Shown piece by piece: positions 1 through 6,982 of a DNA stretch of 7,432 bases. Each line of letters begins with the position of its first letter. Within the stretch, counting starts at the first letter, position 1. Position numbers and translations under genes: made by a program. The notes under the pieces are model-generated. The model was not told the DNA's origin. It searched no databases and saw only the letters and a program-made list of their open reading frames with translations. Source of the DNA: an uncultured Eggerthellaceae bacterium (GTDB lineage: Bacteria; Actinomycetota; Coriobacteriia; Coriobacteriales; Eggerthellaceae); contig CAJUSL010000037.1 of assembly GCA_910589135.1 (NCBI GenBank), forward strand, positions 438 to 7,869, read 5' to 3'.

Positions 1-765
1 CTCGGCGGCCGTCTCCACGTGCACGACGCGCACGCCGTGGGGCTCGGGAAGCCCGACTGGGCCGCTCACCAGCACCACGTCGGCGCCGCGGTCGCGCGCC
101 TCCTCGGCGACGGCGTAGCCCATCTTCCCGGTGGAGGGGTTCGACAGAAAGCGCACCGGGTCGACCCATTCCACGGTAGGGCCGGCGGTGACGAGCACGC
201 CCATGCCCGCGAGCGGGAGCGATGCGCGCCCCTCGCCCAGCAGCGCAAGCGTTGCGCGCACGACGTCGTCGACGGGAGCCAGCCGGCCGCGGCCGACGTC
301 CCCGCAGGCGAGGTATCCGCTTCCTGGCTCGATCACGGACGCCCCCCTCTCCTGCAGCGTGGCAAGGTTTTTCTGCGTCGCGGGGGACTCGTACATGCGG
401 ACGTTCATGGCGGGGGCGACGGCGAGCCTGTCGTGGGCCGCCAGCGCGCACGTGGTGAGCAGGTCGTCCGCGACGCCCGCCGCGATCTTCGCCGCGACGT
501 TGGCGGTGCACGGCGCCACGAGGAACAGGTCGCACTCCTCGGCCAGGCGTATGTGCGGTATGGCGTCCGACGGGTCCGCGAAGCCGTCCACGAGCGCCGC
601 GCTGCCGCAAAGCGCCGAGAACGTGTGCGGCCCGACGAACTCGGTGGCGTTCTCGGTCATGACGACCTGCACCTCGCAGCCCGCCTTCTGGAGCCCGCGC
701 ACAATCTCGCAGGCCTTGTACGCCGCGATGCATCCGCTCACCCCGAGCAGCACCTTCTTCGCCAT
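1..765 (-). CDS. coaBC: Bifunctional CoaBC (phosphopantothenoylcysteine decarboxylase / phosphopantothenate-cysteine ligase), C-terminus cut by window edge
   Basis: CoaBC makes 4'-phosphopantetheine for coenzyme A in two cytosolic steps: the CoaB domain joins phosphopantothenate to cysteine, and the FMN-dependent CoaC domain decarboxylates the product. The first 255 codons are present and open to the left edge; family members run about 400 residues, so about 150 are missing. CoaC fills residues 1-180: the flavin-fold start GVSGCIAAYKA (8-18), the expected catalytic His71 in PHIRLAEECD, the PAMN motif with Asn121, and the substrate clamp YLACGDVGRGRL with Cys154. CoaB begins near 188 with TAGPTVEWVDPVRFLSNPSTGKMG, the nucleotide-binding start. 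The later CoaB active-site lysine lies outside the window. The ATG at 765 is preceded by AGGAAGG (773-779, 7-nt spacing) inside the end of rluD, and only 2 bp separate it from the rluD stop, so it is probably translationally coupled as the last visible gene of the ileS operon. Confidence 0.95.
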   Translation of the reverse strand, partial: MAKKVLLGVSGCIAAYKACEIVRGLQKAGCEVQVVMTENATEFVGPHTFSALCGSAALVDGFADPSDAIPHIRLAEECDLFLVAPCTANVAAKIAAGVADDLLTTCALAAHDRLAVAPAMNVRMYESPATQKNLATLQERGASVIEPGSGYLACGDVGRGRLAPVDDVVRATLALLGEGRASLPLAGMGVLVTAGPTVEWVDPVRFLSNPSTGKMGYAVAEEARDRGADVVLVSGPVGLPEPHGVRVVHVETAAE

Positions 766-767
766 GG

Positions 768-1739
768 TCACGCCTTCCTCGCCGCTATCGATTCCAAGGC
801 CCCCGCCAGATCGCCGGGCAGCCCGTCCTCGAACGACATCTCCTCGCCCGTCAGCGGATGGCCGAAGCCGAGCTTGTACGAATGCAGGAACTGGCGCGCG
901 AGCCCCAGCTGCGCCCTCGCGTCCTTGGGGCCGTGCGCATTGTAGGCGGGGTCGCCCACGATGGGATGCTTGATGTACTGCATGTGGACGCGTATCTGGT
1001 GCGTGCGTCCGGTGTAGAGCTTGCACTCCACCAGCGTGTAGCCGTCGTCAGCGCCGTCGCCCTCGAAGCGGTCGAGCACCGCGAACGTGGTGATGGCGTC
1101 GCGCGCGGACGGCCCGTCGCCCACCGCCATGCGCGTGCGGGCGGCGCGGCTGCGCTCGATGGGAGCGTCGATGAGCCCCGTGTCGGGACGGATGACGCCA
1201 TGCACGAGCGCGAGGTAGCGCCGGTCGACCTCCTTGCGGCCAATGGCGTCCATCAGCAGCTGCCCGGCAAGGTCGGTCCGGGCGACCATCATGAGGCCGC
1301 TGGTGTCGCCGTCGAGGCGGTGTACGATGCCGAGGCGGTCGGCCTCGCCCTGCACGTTGCAGAGCCCGTCGGCTCCGTAGCGGTGAATGAGCGCGTTGAC
1401 CAGCGTGCCGTCGCGGTGCTCGTTCGCGGGGTGGCAGATGAGCCCAGCCTGCTTGGATATCACGACGATGTCGTCGTCCTCGTAGCGCACGTCGAGCGGG
1501 ATGGGCTCGCCTGTCAGGGGCGTGCGCACCGCGTCGTCGAACAGCTCGCAGACGACCGCGTCGCCCGCCTTGAGCGCGCACCTCTTCTGCACGGCGTCGC
1601 CGTTGACGAGCACCATGCCGTCCTCGATGGCGCGCACGGCGGCGGAGCGGCTGGCGTACAGCCCGAGCCCGGCGCAGAACGCGTCCACGCGCACGCCTGC
1701 GTCCTCGCGTCCCACGACGTTGCAAACGCTTCTGCCCAT
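768..1739 (-). CDS. rluD: RluA/RluD-family 23S rRNA pseudouridine synthase
   Basis: This is a 323-residue pseudouridine synthase of the RluA family, close in length to E. coli RluD (326). These enzymes isomerise specific uridines, usually in 23S rRNA. An S4-like RNA-binding domain spans about residues 16-65 (RVDAFCAGLG...VLVNGDAVQKR...LKAGDAV). The catalytic domain follows from about 83: EDDDIVVISKQAGLICHP, then GIVHRLDGDTSGLMMVA with the catalytic Asp143 in HRLD, RRYLALVHG (173-181), the family motif YTGRTHQIRVHM (242-253) and HPIVGDPAY (258-266). The frame is open to 1820, but the extra N-terminal residues are low-complexity and overlap lspA. The ATG at 1739 has GAGGG (1745-1749) at 5-nt spacing and starts 1 bp after the lspA stop. 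The rRNA position modified cannot be read from sequence; RluD is the best guess because the S4-containing architecture and the lspA linkage fit that subgroup. Confidence 0.93.
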   Translation of the reverse strand: MGRSVCNVVGREDAGVRVDAFCAGLGLYASRSAAVRAIEDGMVLVNGDAVQKRCALKAGDAVVCELFDDAVRTPLTGEPIPLDVRYEDDDIVVISKQAGLICHPANEHRDGTLVNALIHRYGADGLCNVQGEADRLGIVHRLDGDTSGLMMVARTDLAGQLLMDAIGRKEVDRRYLALVHGVIRPDTGLIDAPIERSRAARTRMAVGDGPSARDAITTFAVLDRFEGDGADDGYTLVECKLYTGRTHQIRVHMQYIKHPIVGDPAYNAHGPKDARAQLGLARQFLHSYKLGFGHPLTGEEMSFEDGLPGDLAGALESIAARKA

Positions 1740-1740
1740 G

Positions 1741-2250
1741 TCAGCCCTCGCGCCCCTGCCGCGCCCATTCGACGGCGAGCGAGGCGATGAAGAGCACGCA
1801 TCCGCAGGTGACTCCGACATCCGCCACGTTGAACACCGGGAAGTCGATGAACACCGGCCTGATGAAGTCGATGACGTACGTATGCGCGAACCGGTCGATG
1901 GCGTTGCCTATGCCGCCCGCCACGACGAGCGAGAGGCCCACGGCGGCAAGCGGCGAGGAGTCCGGCGCGAAGACGAACAGGTAGACGGCCGCAAGCGCGC
2001 ACACCGCAAGGGACAGCACGCCCAGCGCGGCGGTCATGCCGCCGAACATGCCCCACGCGGCGCCGGTGTTGTGGACGAGCACCAGGTCGAACACGCCGAA
2101 GAAGGGCCCCGCGATGACGGAGCCCAGTTCGAACCTTTCGAAGAAGGCCTTGGTCGCCTGGTCGGCGGCCAGCCATGCGACGACGATGGCCGCGAAGATT
2201 ACGGCGTTGCGCCTCCTCGCGTGCGCACGGCGGCTAGCGCGCTGCGCCAT
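1741..2250 (-). CDS. lspA: Lipoprotein signal peptidase (signal peptidase II)
   Basis: LspA is the membrane aspartyl protease that removes signal peptides from lipid-modified prolipoproteins at the lipobox cysteine. The 169-residue length is typical. A basic N-terminus (MAQRASRRAHARRR) is followed by a first membrane segment near 16-29 and the family motif DQATK (30-34). NTGAAWGMF lies at 61-69, a second hydrophobic segment at 73-95 and a third at 101-117. The catalytic aspartates are Asp119 in GNAIDR and Asp144 in FNVAD. A last hydrophobic stretch spans 146-160. All invariant residues are present, so it should be active. The start at 2250 is fixed by a strong GGAGGT (2256-2261) at 5-nt spacing; the frame is open further upstream, but only as a shadow inside ileS. 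The gene overlaps the ileS stop by 17 bp, which implies translational coupling. The ileS-lspA-rluD order is a common bacterial arrangement. Confidence 0.96.
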   Translation of the reverse strand: MAQRASRRAHARRRNAVIFAAIVVAWLAADQATKAFFERFELGSVIAGPFFGVFDLVLVHNTGAAWGMFGGMTAALGVLSLAVCALAAVYLFVFAPDSSPLAAVGLSLVVAGGIGNAIDRFAHTYVIDFIRPVFIDFPVFNVADVGVTCGCVLFIASLAVEWARQGREG

Positions 2251-4958
2251 CCAGGACCTCCGCGCACCTCGCGCAGACGTCGGGGTGGCCGTCGGCCACG
2301 CCCAGCTCGCGGTAGTTCCAGCAGCGCTCGCACTTGGCGCCCGCCGCCGGGGAGACCGTCGCCGCATACCCGTCCCCTTCGGAGACGGCCACGTCGGCGA
2401 CGATGAACAGGTCGGCCAGCGCCTCGCATCCGACGGCTTCGAGCGCCGGCAGGGCGTCGGCCGGCGCCGTCAGGGCGATGGATGCCTCCTGGCTCTTGTT
2501 GATGGCCTTGGCCGCACGCGCCTCCTCGAGCGCCTTGGTGACGGCCTCGCGCGCCTCGATCGCGGGCGCGAACGCGCGCAGCGCCTGCTCGGCGTCGTCC
2601 GCGGAGAACGACGGCACGAAGTCGGCCGCGCGCGGCCAGCCGGCGAGCTGCACGCTGTCGGGGCGCCCCGCGACGCCTCGGGACGCCGGCGGGTAGCACT
2701 CCCACACCTCGTCGCAGGTGAACGAGAGGATGGGCGCCATCACGCGCACCAGCACCTCCAGCACGTTCATGAGCACCGTCTGCACGGCGCGGCGGCGCCT
2801 CGACGCGGGCGCCTCGGAGTAGAGGCGGTCCTTCGTCACGTCCATGTAGACCGACGAGAGGTCGTTCGCGAAGTCGTAGACGGCGCGGTAGACGCCGTTG
2901 AAGCGCAGCGCGTCGTAGGCGGCCTCCACGTCGGCGAGCAGCGCGGCCGTCTTGGCCAGCATGTAGCGGTCGACGGGCTCGAGGTCGTCCCAGGACGCCA
3001 CGGCATCGCGCGCCTCGTCGAAGTCGTCCAGGTTGCCCAGGAGGAAGCGGAACGTGTTGCGGATGCGCCGGTAGGCGTCGGAGACCTGCTTGAGGACATC
3101 TTCGTATATGCCGACGTCCTGCGAGTAGTCCACGCTCGACACCCACAGGCGCAGCACGTCGGCGCCGAACTTGTCGCACATTTCGACGGGGTCGATGCCG
3201 TTGCCGAGCGACTTCGACATCTTGCGCCCGTCCTTGTCCACCGTGAAGCCGCAGTGCATGACCGAGCGGTACGGCGCGACGCCGTAGGCGCCCACCGAGG
3301 TGAGCAGCGAGGACTGGAACCAGCCGCGGTGCTGGTCGGAGCCTTCGAGGTAGATGTCGGCGGGGAACCTCAGGCCCTCCCCCGCGCGGTGCTTCAGCAC
3401 GCTGGTGTGCGACACGCCGCTCTCCCACCACACGTCGAGGATGTCCTTCTCGGGCGCGAGGTCGGTGCAGCCGCACGTAGGGCACTTGGTGCCGGCGGGC
3501 AGGTAGTCCTTGGGGTCGGTGGTGAACCACGCGTCGGACCCGTGCGTCTTGAAGAGCTCGATGACCGCATCGAAGGTGCCCTCGTCGGCGACCGTCGATG
3601 CGCACTTCGCGCACTTGAACACGGGAATGGGCACGCCCCACGAGCGCTGGCGCGAGATGCACCAGTCGGGGCGGTCGGCCACCATCGACGAGATGCGGTT
3701 GCGGGCCCATCCGGGAATCCAACTCACCTCGCGGTCGATGGCGACGAGCGCCTCCTCGCGCAGCGAGTTCTCGTCCATGGAAACGAACCACTGGTCGGTG
3801 GCGCGGAAGATGACCGGCTTGTGGCAACGCCAGCAATGGGGGTAGGAGTGCTCGATGTCGCGTCGTGCGACGAGCACGCCCTGCTGGTCGAGCCATTCGA
3901 TGATCTTCGGGTTCGCCTCGTCGACGTCGAGCCCGGAGAACTGGCCGGCCTCGTCGGTGAGCACGCCGTTGTCGTCCACGGGCATGAGCAGCGGCACGTC
4001 GAACTCGAGCGCGACGAGGTAGTCGTCCTGGCCGTGTCCGGGAGCCGTGTGGACGGCGCCCGTGCCGGTGTCGAGCGTGACATGGTCGCCGTAGATGACG
4101 ATGCCCTTCAAGTCCTGCCTGACGGGCGCCGTGTAGGTGAGCCCGTACAGCTGCTTGCCCTTGATGCGCACAGGCTCGCCGTCCGCCCCCGACACCACCG
4201 AATAGCCGTCCCAGCCGGCGACCTCGGCGACGCTTCCGACCAGGTCCTCGGCCATGACCATCTTCTTGCCGGCGGCGTCGACCATCACGTAGTCGGCGTC
4301 GGTCGAGCCTGAACTTCACGAAGATGGAGGGCGACACCTCGTCGCCGTACTCGATCTCGGCCTCGGCGAGCGCCGTGTGGCAGTTCATGCACCAGTGGAT
4401 CGGCTTGCGGCCGCGGTAGATGGAGCCCTTCAGGTACATGTCGCGGAACAGCTCGACGTTGCCCGCCTCGTAGTCGGGCGTATAGGTGAGGTAAGGGTGG
4501 TCCCAGTCGGCGTTGACGCCGAGCCTCTTGAAGCCCTCTCGCTGCACGTCGACGTTCTCGGTCGCCCACGCGCGGCAGAGCTCGCGCAGCTCGGGCAGGG
4601 ACGTCTGTGCCATCCTCTCGGGCCCGAGCGTCTTCTCGACCATGTGCTCGATGGGCTGGCCGTGGCAGTCCCAGCCCGGGACGTAGGGGGTGAAGAAGCC
4701 GCGCTGCGCGTGGCTCTTGTTCACGAAGTCCTTGAGGATCTTGTTGAACGAGTGGCCGATGTGGATGGGGCCGTTCGCATAGGGCGGCCCGTCGTGCAGC
4801 ACGAAGGGCCTGCCGTCCTTGTTCTTTTCCAGCACCTTCCAGTAGATGCCCTCCCTCTCCCACTTCTCGAGCCGCTTCGGCTCGTTCTGGGGGAGGTTCC
4901 CGCGCATGGGGAAATCGGTCTGGGGAAGGTTCATCGTGTTTTTGTAGTCGTTTGCCAC
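2234..4958 (-). pseudogene. ileS: Isoleucyl-tRNA synthetase, broken by an internal deletion and frameshift near 4302
   Basis: Class I aminoacyl-tRNA synthetase that charges tRNA-Ile; normally essential. The intact N-part (4958 to about 4302, 219 codons) has the PMRGNLPQNEP start, HDGPPYANGPIHIGHS with HIGH at 66-69 (bases 4752-4763), PYVPGWDCHG and WCMNCHTALAEAEIEY. The intact C-part is in another frame (4300 to 2234). It has the editing-domain motif GTGAVHTAPGHGQDDY, paired cysteines (CAKC...CPTCGC, and CERC...CARC near the C-terminus, likely zinc sites), SYPHCWRCHKP, DWCISRQRSWG, LEGSDQHRGWF and KMSKS (3209-3223). The halves total about 907 residues; family members have about 940. The missing piece carries WTTTPWTLPAN, part of the CP1 editing pocket. 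The start is GTG at 4958, because MANDYKNTMNLP matches the E. coli start MSDYKSTLNLP; its Shine-Dalgarno is weak, and an in-frame ATG lies at 4934. No other stop or shift is seen, so the lesion is recent or a sequence error. Confidence 0.93.
4300..4305 (-). other. Junction of the ileS internal deletion / frameshift
   Basis: Read on the minus strand, the upstream frame gives SPSIFVKFRLD, ending at about 4302. The downstream frame resumes DADYVMVDAAGKKMVMAEDL from 4300, one base out of phase. In E. coli IleRS the corresponding blocks (SPSIDVAF and DFDYALV) are separated by 43 residues that include WTTTPWTLPAN; here only about three remain. The deletion is therefore about 110-130 bp, with a length equal to 2 modulo 3. 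The downstream frame meets a TGA at 4316-4318 just upstream of the junction, so the switch must lie between about 4300 and 4315. The junction is rich in GAC repeats. Its existence is seen directly; its size is inferred from family alignment by eye. Confidence 0.85.
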
Positions 4959-5004
4959 TTTGGTACCAATATGCCTTTCGAAACAGGGTGCGTCGGCGGT
5001 TGGA

Positions 5005-5010
5005 TATAAT
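5005..5010 (+). promoter_or_regulatory. Candidate -10 box of the degV-family gene promoter
   Basis: A perfect TATAAT lies 40 bp upstream of the ATG at 5051 and predicts a leader of about 34 nt. The -35 region at normal spacing (about 4982-4987, AACAGG) is a poor match, so a regulator or an extended contact upstream may be needed. The hexamer stands out in otherwise GC-rich DNA. Confidence 0.5.
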
Positions 5011-5019
5011 CGTTCGAAT

Positions 5020-5025
5020 AGTATA
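5020..5025 (-). promoter_or_regulatory. Candidate -10 box of the ileS operon promoter
   Basis: On the minus strand the hexamer TATACT (one mismatch to TATAAT) lies 61 bp upstream of the ileS GTG and would give a leader of about 55 nt. No good -35 is visible; TTTCCC or TTCCCC near 5043-5049 is the nearest candidate at 17-18 bp. It overlaps the divergent promoter of the DegV gene. The leader is far too short for a T-box. Confidence 0.4.
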
Positions 5026-5050
5026 GATTATCCGTCGGAAGCGGGGAAAC

Positions 5051-5923
5051 ATGGCCTTCAAGATTCTCACCGACTCGTGCTGCAACCTTCCCGAGTACAT
5101 GATCGACGAATTCGGGCTCGAGGTGTTCCCCCTGACGTTCATGGTGGACGGGCGCGAGCACCAAAGCTATCTGAAGGGCGAAGTCACCGACCTTTCCAAG
5201 TTCTACGACATGATGCGCGAGGGCAAGGTCATCACCACGTCGCTCCCCAACCTCGATTCCGCCCGCAAGCTGATGGCCGCGCAGCTAGAAGAGGGCCACG
5301 ACGTGCTCTACCTCGGGTTCTCGAGCGGGCTTTCGGGCACCTTCGACGCCATCCGCCTGCTGATGGACGAGCTCGCCTCGGAATATCCCGACCGCAAGCT
5401 CTACGCCGTCGACACGCTGGCCGCATCGGGCGGCCAGGGGCTGCTCGTGTGGCACGCCTGCCAGCTGGCGCGCGCCGGGGCGTCGGTCGAGGAGGTGCGC
5501 GACTGGGTCGAGGAGAACAAGCTGCACATGGCGCACTGGTTCACCGTCGACGACCTGATGTTCCTCTTCCGCGGCGGCCGCGTGTCGAGGACGAGCGCCT
5601 GGGCGGGCACCATCCTGAACATCAAGCCCGTCATGCACGTGGACGACGAGGGCCACCTCATCCCGCTGGACAAGGTGCGCGGCCGCAGGAAGTCGCTCGA
5701 CGCGCTCGTCGAGCACATGGCCCAGACCGGCAACGCGCCGCTGTCCGAGCAGATGGTGTTCATCACGCACGGCGACTGCCTGGAGGACGCCCAGTACCTG
5801 GAAGGGCGCGTGAGGGAGCGCTTCGGGGTTGCCGACGTCATGGTCAACTACGTCGACCCCGTCATCGGCGCGCACTCCGGCCCCGGCACGATGGCGCTGT
5901 TCTTCCTCGCAAGCGAGCGGTAG
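5051..5923 (+). CDS. DegV-family fatty-acid-binding protein (FakB-like)
   Basis: This 290-residue protein is a full-length DegV-family member. Characterised family members (FakB) hold a free fatty acid and present its carboxylate to the kinase FakA, which makes acyl phosphate for phospholipid synthesis. Visible family motifs, in order, are the N-terminal TDSCCNLP (7-14), ITTSLPN (61-67), YLGFSSGLSGTF (87-98), AVDTLAASGGQG (119-130), DDLMFLFRGGRVSRTSAW followed by TILNIKPVM (187-195), VRGRRKSL (209-216), FITHGD and VIGAHSGPGTMALFF (271-285). The Thr in TTS, the serines in FSSGLSGT and His275 are the expected carboxylate-binding residues. There is no signal peptide or membrane segment, so it is cytosolic. 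The ATG at 5051 follows a GGAAGCGGGG purine-rich Shine-Dalgarno. It stands alone, divergent from ileS and convergent with the glycosyltransferase; no fakA-like kinase is nearby, so the lipid it carries and its partner are unknown. Confidence 0.93.
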   Translation: MAFKILTDSCCNLPEYMIDEFGLEVFPLTFMVDGREHQSYLKGEVTDLSKFYDMMREGKVITTSLPNLDSARKLMAAQLEEGHDVLYLGFSSGLSGTFDAIRLLMDELASEYPDRKLYAVDTLAASGGQGLLVWHACQLARAGASVEEVRDWVEENKLHMAHWFTVDDLMFLFRGGRVSRTSAWAGTILNIKPVMHVDDEGHLIPLDKVRGRRKSLDALVEHMAQTGNAPLSEQMVFITHGDCLEDAQYLEGRVRERFGVADVMVNYVDPVIGAHSGPGTMALFFLASER

Positions 5924-5959
5924 CGGCCCCGGCGCCCGCATTCCCGCCCCAAAACGGCG
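5924..5959. other. Convergent intergenic gap with no clear terminator
   Basis: These 36 GC-rich bases lie between the convergent ends of the DegV-family gene and the glycosyltransferase. I see no hairpin followed by a T-tract on either strand. A short CTCGC-AA-GCGAG dyad falls inside the end of the DegV-family gene but lacks a T-run. Termination may be Rho-dependent or weak. Confidence 0.4.
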
Positions 5960-6976
5960 TCAGTTGAACTTGAACACCTTCTGCGCCAGGTGATAGCCGC
6001 CCAACCCGAAGCGGCGGCCCAGCTCGGTGGGCAGGTTCGTTCCGAAGTTGACCACCTTGTACCTGACCTTCTTGTACAGCGAGGCGTCCTTCTCGCGCAG
6101 GTAGTCCCAGATGCCCTGCAGCTTCTCGTCGTCCTCGGGGGTGTTCTTCATGCGCAGGAACACCGAGCAGATGCACATCATCATGGCGAGGTAGTTCTCC
6201 ATGTACTTGCGCAGCTTCCTCTGGGGGACGGCGTCGAGGTCGATGGCGTCTATCATCGTCTTGGTGACGCGGATCTGCTGGTCCATGCGCGCCATCATGG
6301 TGGTCTCGTTGACCGACTGGCCCTCGCGGCCGATGAAGTAGTGGTACATGTCGACGTCGAGGTAGTAGATCGACTTGACGTACGGAAGCGGCTCGTAAAC
6401 GAACACGTTGTCCACGTAGAAGCAATGCTCGGGAAGCCTGAGCCCGACGTCGCGCAGCAGCTGCGTGCGGTAGACCACCGAATGCATGAGGATGTAGCGC
6501 GACGGGCCGAAGTTGCCGATGTCGTCCCAGCCGAACACGCGGCGCTCGGGAAGGACGCGGCGGTAGCGCATCGTGGTGCTCTTGTCCTCGTACACCTTCT
6601 CGTACACGTAGTTGGCGACAAGCATGTCCAGCGGCTCGGACTCGCCCGCCTGCGTGCGAAGGAACGAGAGGACCTCGCGCATGGCGCCCTCGCCCAGCCA
6701 GTCGTCCGAGTCGACCACCTTGAAGTACATGCCGTTGGCGTTGTCGAGGCCCGCGTTCACGGCCGAGCCGTGGCCGCCGTTCTCCTTGTGGACGGCGCGC
6801 ACGCGGTCGGGGTGCGCCCGCTCCCACTCCTGCGCCTTGGCGAGCGTGCCGTCGGAGCTGCCGTCGTCGACGAGGAGCACCTCGATGTCGTCGCCGCATG
6901 CAAGCAGCGACTCGACGCACTTGTCCATGTAGTCGGCCGAGTTGTAGCACGGCACGGCGAAGCTGATGGTCTTCAT
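5960..6976 (-). CDS. Family 2 (GT-A fold) glycosyltransferase, probably cell-surface glycan synthesis
   Basis: A 338-residue GT2 enzyme that transfers a sugar from a nucleotide donor to a glycan acceptor. The GT-A domain opens with ISFAVPCYNSADYMDKCVESL (4-24), then LLVDDGSSDGT (34-44; nucleotide contact), ENGGHGSAVNAGL (65-77) and the metal-binding DSDDWL (89-94, DXD-type). A later FYVDNVFVYEPL (186-197) holds the likely catalytic Asp189, and the segment ending YHYFIGREGQSVN (211-223) is typical of capsule and teichoic-acid-type GT2 enzymes. The C-terminal third is charged and helical; one short hydrophobic run (262-274) is too short for a confident membrane anchor, so it is probably a cytosolic or peripheral membrane protein. 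The ATG at 6976 starts 6 bp after the glf stop, with AGGGG upstream. Because it follows glf directly it may use UDP-galactofuranose, but the donor cannot be read from the sequence. Confidence 0.92.
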   Translation of the reverse strand: MKTISFAVPCYNSADYMDKCVESLLACGDDIEVLLVDDGSSDGTLAKAQEWERAHPDRVRAVHKENGGHGSAVNAGLDNANGMYFKVVDSDDWLGEGAMREVLSFLRTQAGESEPLDMLVANYVYEKVYEDKSTTMRYRRVLPERRVFGWDDIGNFGPSRYILMHSVVYRTQLLRDVGLRLPEHCFYVDNVFVYEPLPYVKSIYYLDVDMYHYFIGREGQSVNETTMMARMDQQIRVTKTMIDAIDLDAVPQRKLRKYMENYLAMMMCICSVFLRMKNTPEDDEKLQGIWDYLREKDASLYKKVRYKVVNFGTNLPTELGRRFGLGGYHLAQKVFKFN

Positions 6977-6982
6977 GCGGGG

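Larger units (their letters stand above)
5002..5033. promoter_or_regulatory. Imperfect inverted repeat spanning both divergent -10 boxes (possible operator)
   Basis: The left arm GGATATAATC (5002-5011) and right arm GATTATCC (5026-5033) are inverted copies apart from a 2-bp insertion in the left arm. They flank a TTCGAA palindrome (5013-5018) and the minus-strand TATACT. A second TTCGAA lies at 4977-4982, 36 bp away. The arms overlap both -10 elements, so this could be an operator, or chance symmetry from AT-rich -10 sequences. Confidence 0.25.

Noticed and set aside
19..1790. Long plus-strand open frames opposite coaBC and rluD (19-945, 131-973, 858-1790)
   Set aside because: The opposite strand encodes clear CoaBC and RluA-family proteins; these frames are low-complexity shadows.
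1740..1820. Longer RluD start at 1820
   Set aside because: The 27 extra residues are low-complexity and overlap lspA; the ATG at 1739 has a good Shine-Dalgarno and gives the normal family length.
2251..2367. Longer LspA start at 2367
   Set aside because: The extension overlaps the conserved ileS zinc-cysteine C-terminus and has no LspA character; GGAGGT at 2256-2261 points to 2250.
2234..4288. Separate translation of the ileS C-terminal part from the GTG at 4288 (split synthetase)
   Set aside because: No Shine-Dalgarno is visible upstream of the GTG, and the threonine-rich segment would still be missing from both pieces.
2036..4312. Plus-strand open frame of 758 codons antisense to ileS
   Set aside because: Rich in Arg, His, Val and Gly with no recognisable domain; it lies opposite well-conserved IleRS sequence and reflects GC-rich codon bias in the complementary frame.
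4285..4330. Programmed ribosomal frameshift, intron, intein or ribosome bypass in ileS
   Set aside because: Each of these adds or skips sequence but would leave the full IleRS coding content present. Here about 40 conserved residues are absent, and there is no slippery heptamer, so a deletion is the better explanation.
4959..5050. T-box riboswitch upstream of ileS
   Set aside because: The gap is only 92 bp, the predicted leader is about 55 nt, and no T-box core or specifier hairpin is visible.
5878..5932. CGGCCCCGG repeated at 5878-5886 and 5924-5932
   Set aside because: A 9-bp GC-only repeat is expected by chance in this DNA; no terminator or mobile-element structure is attached to it.
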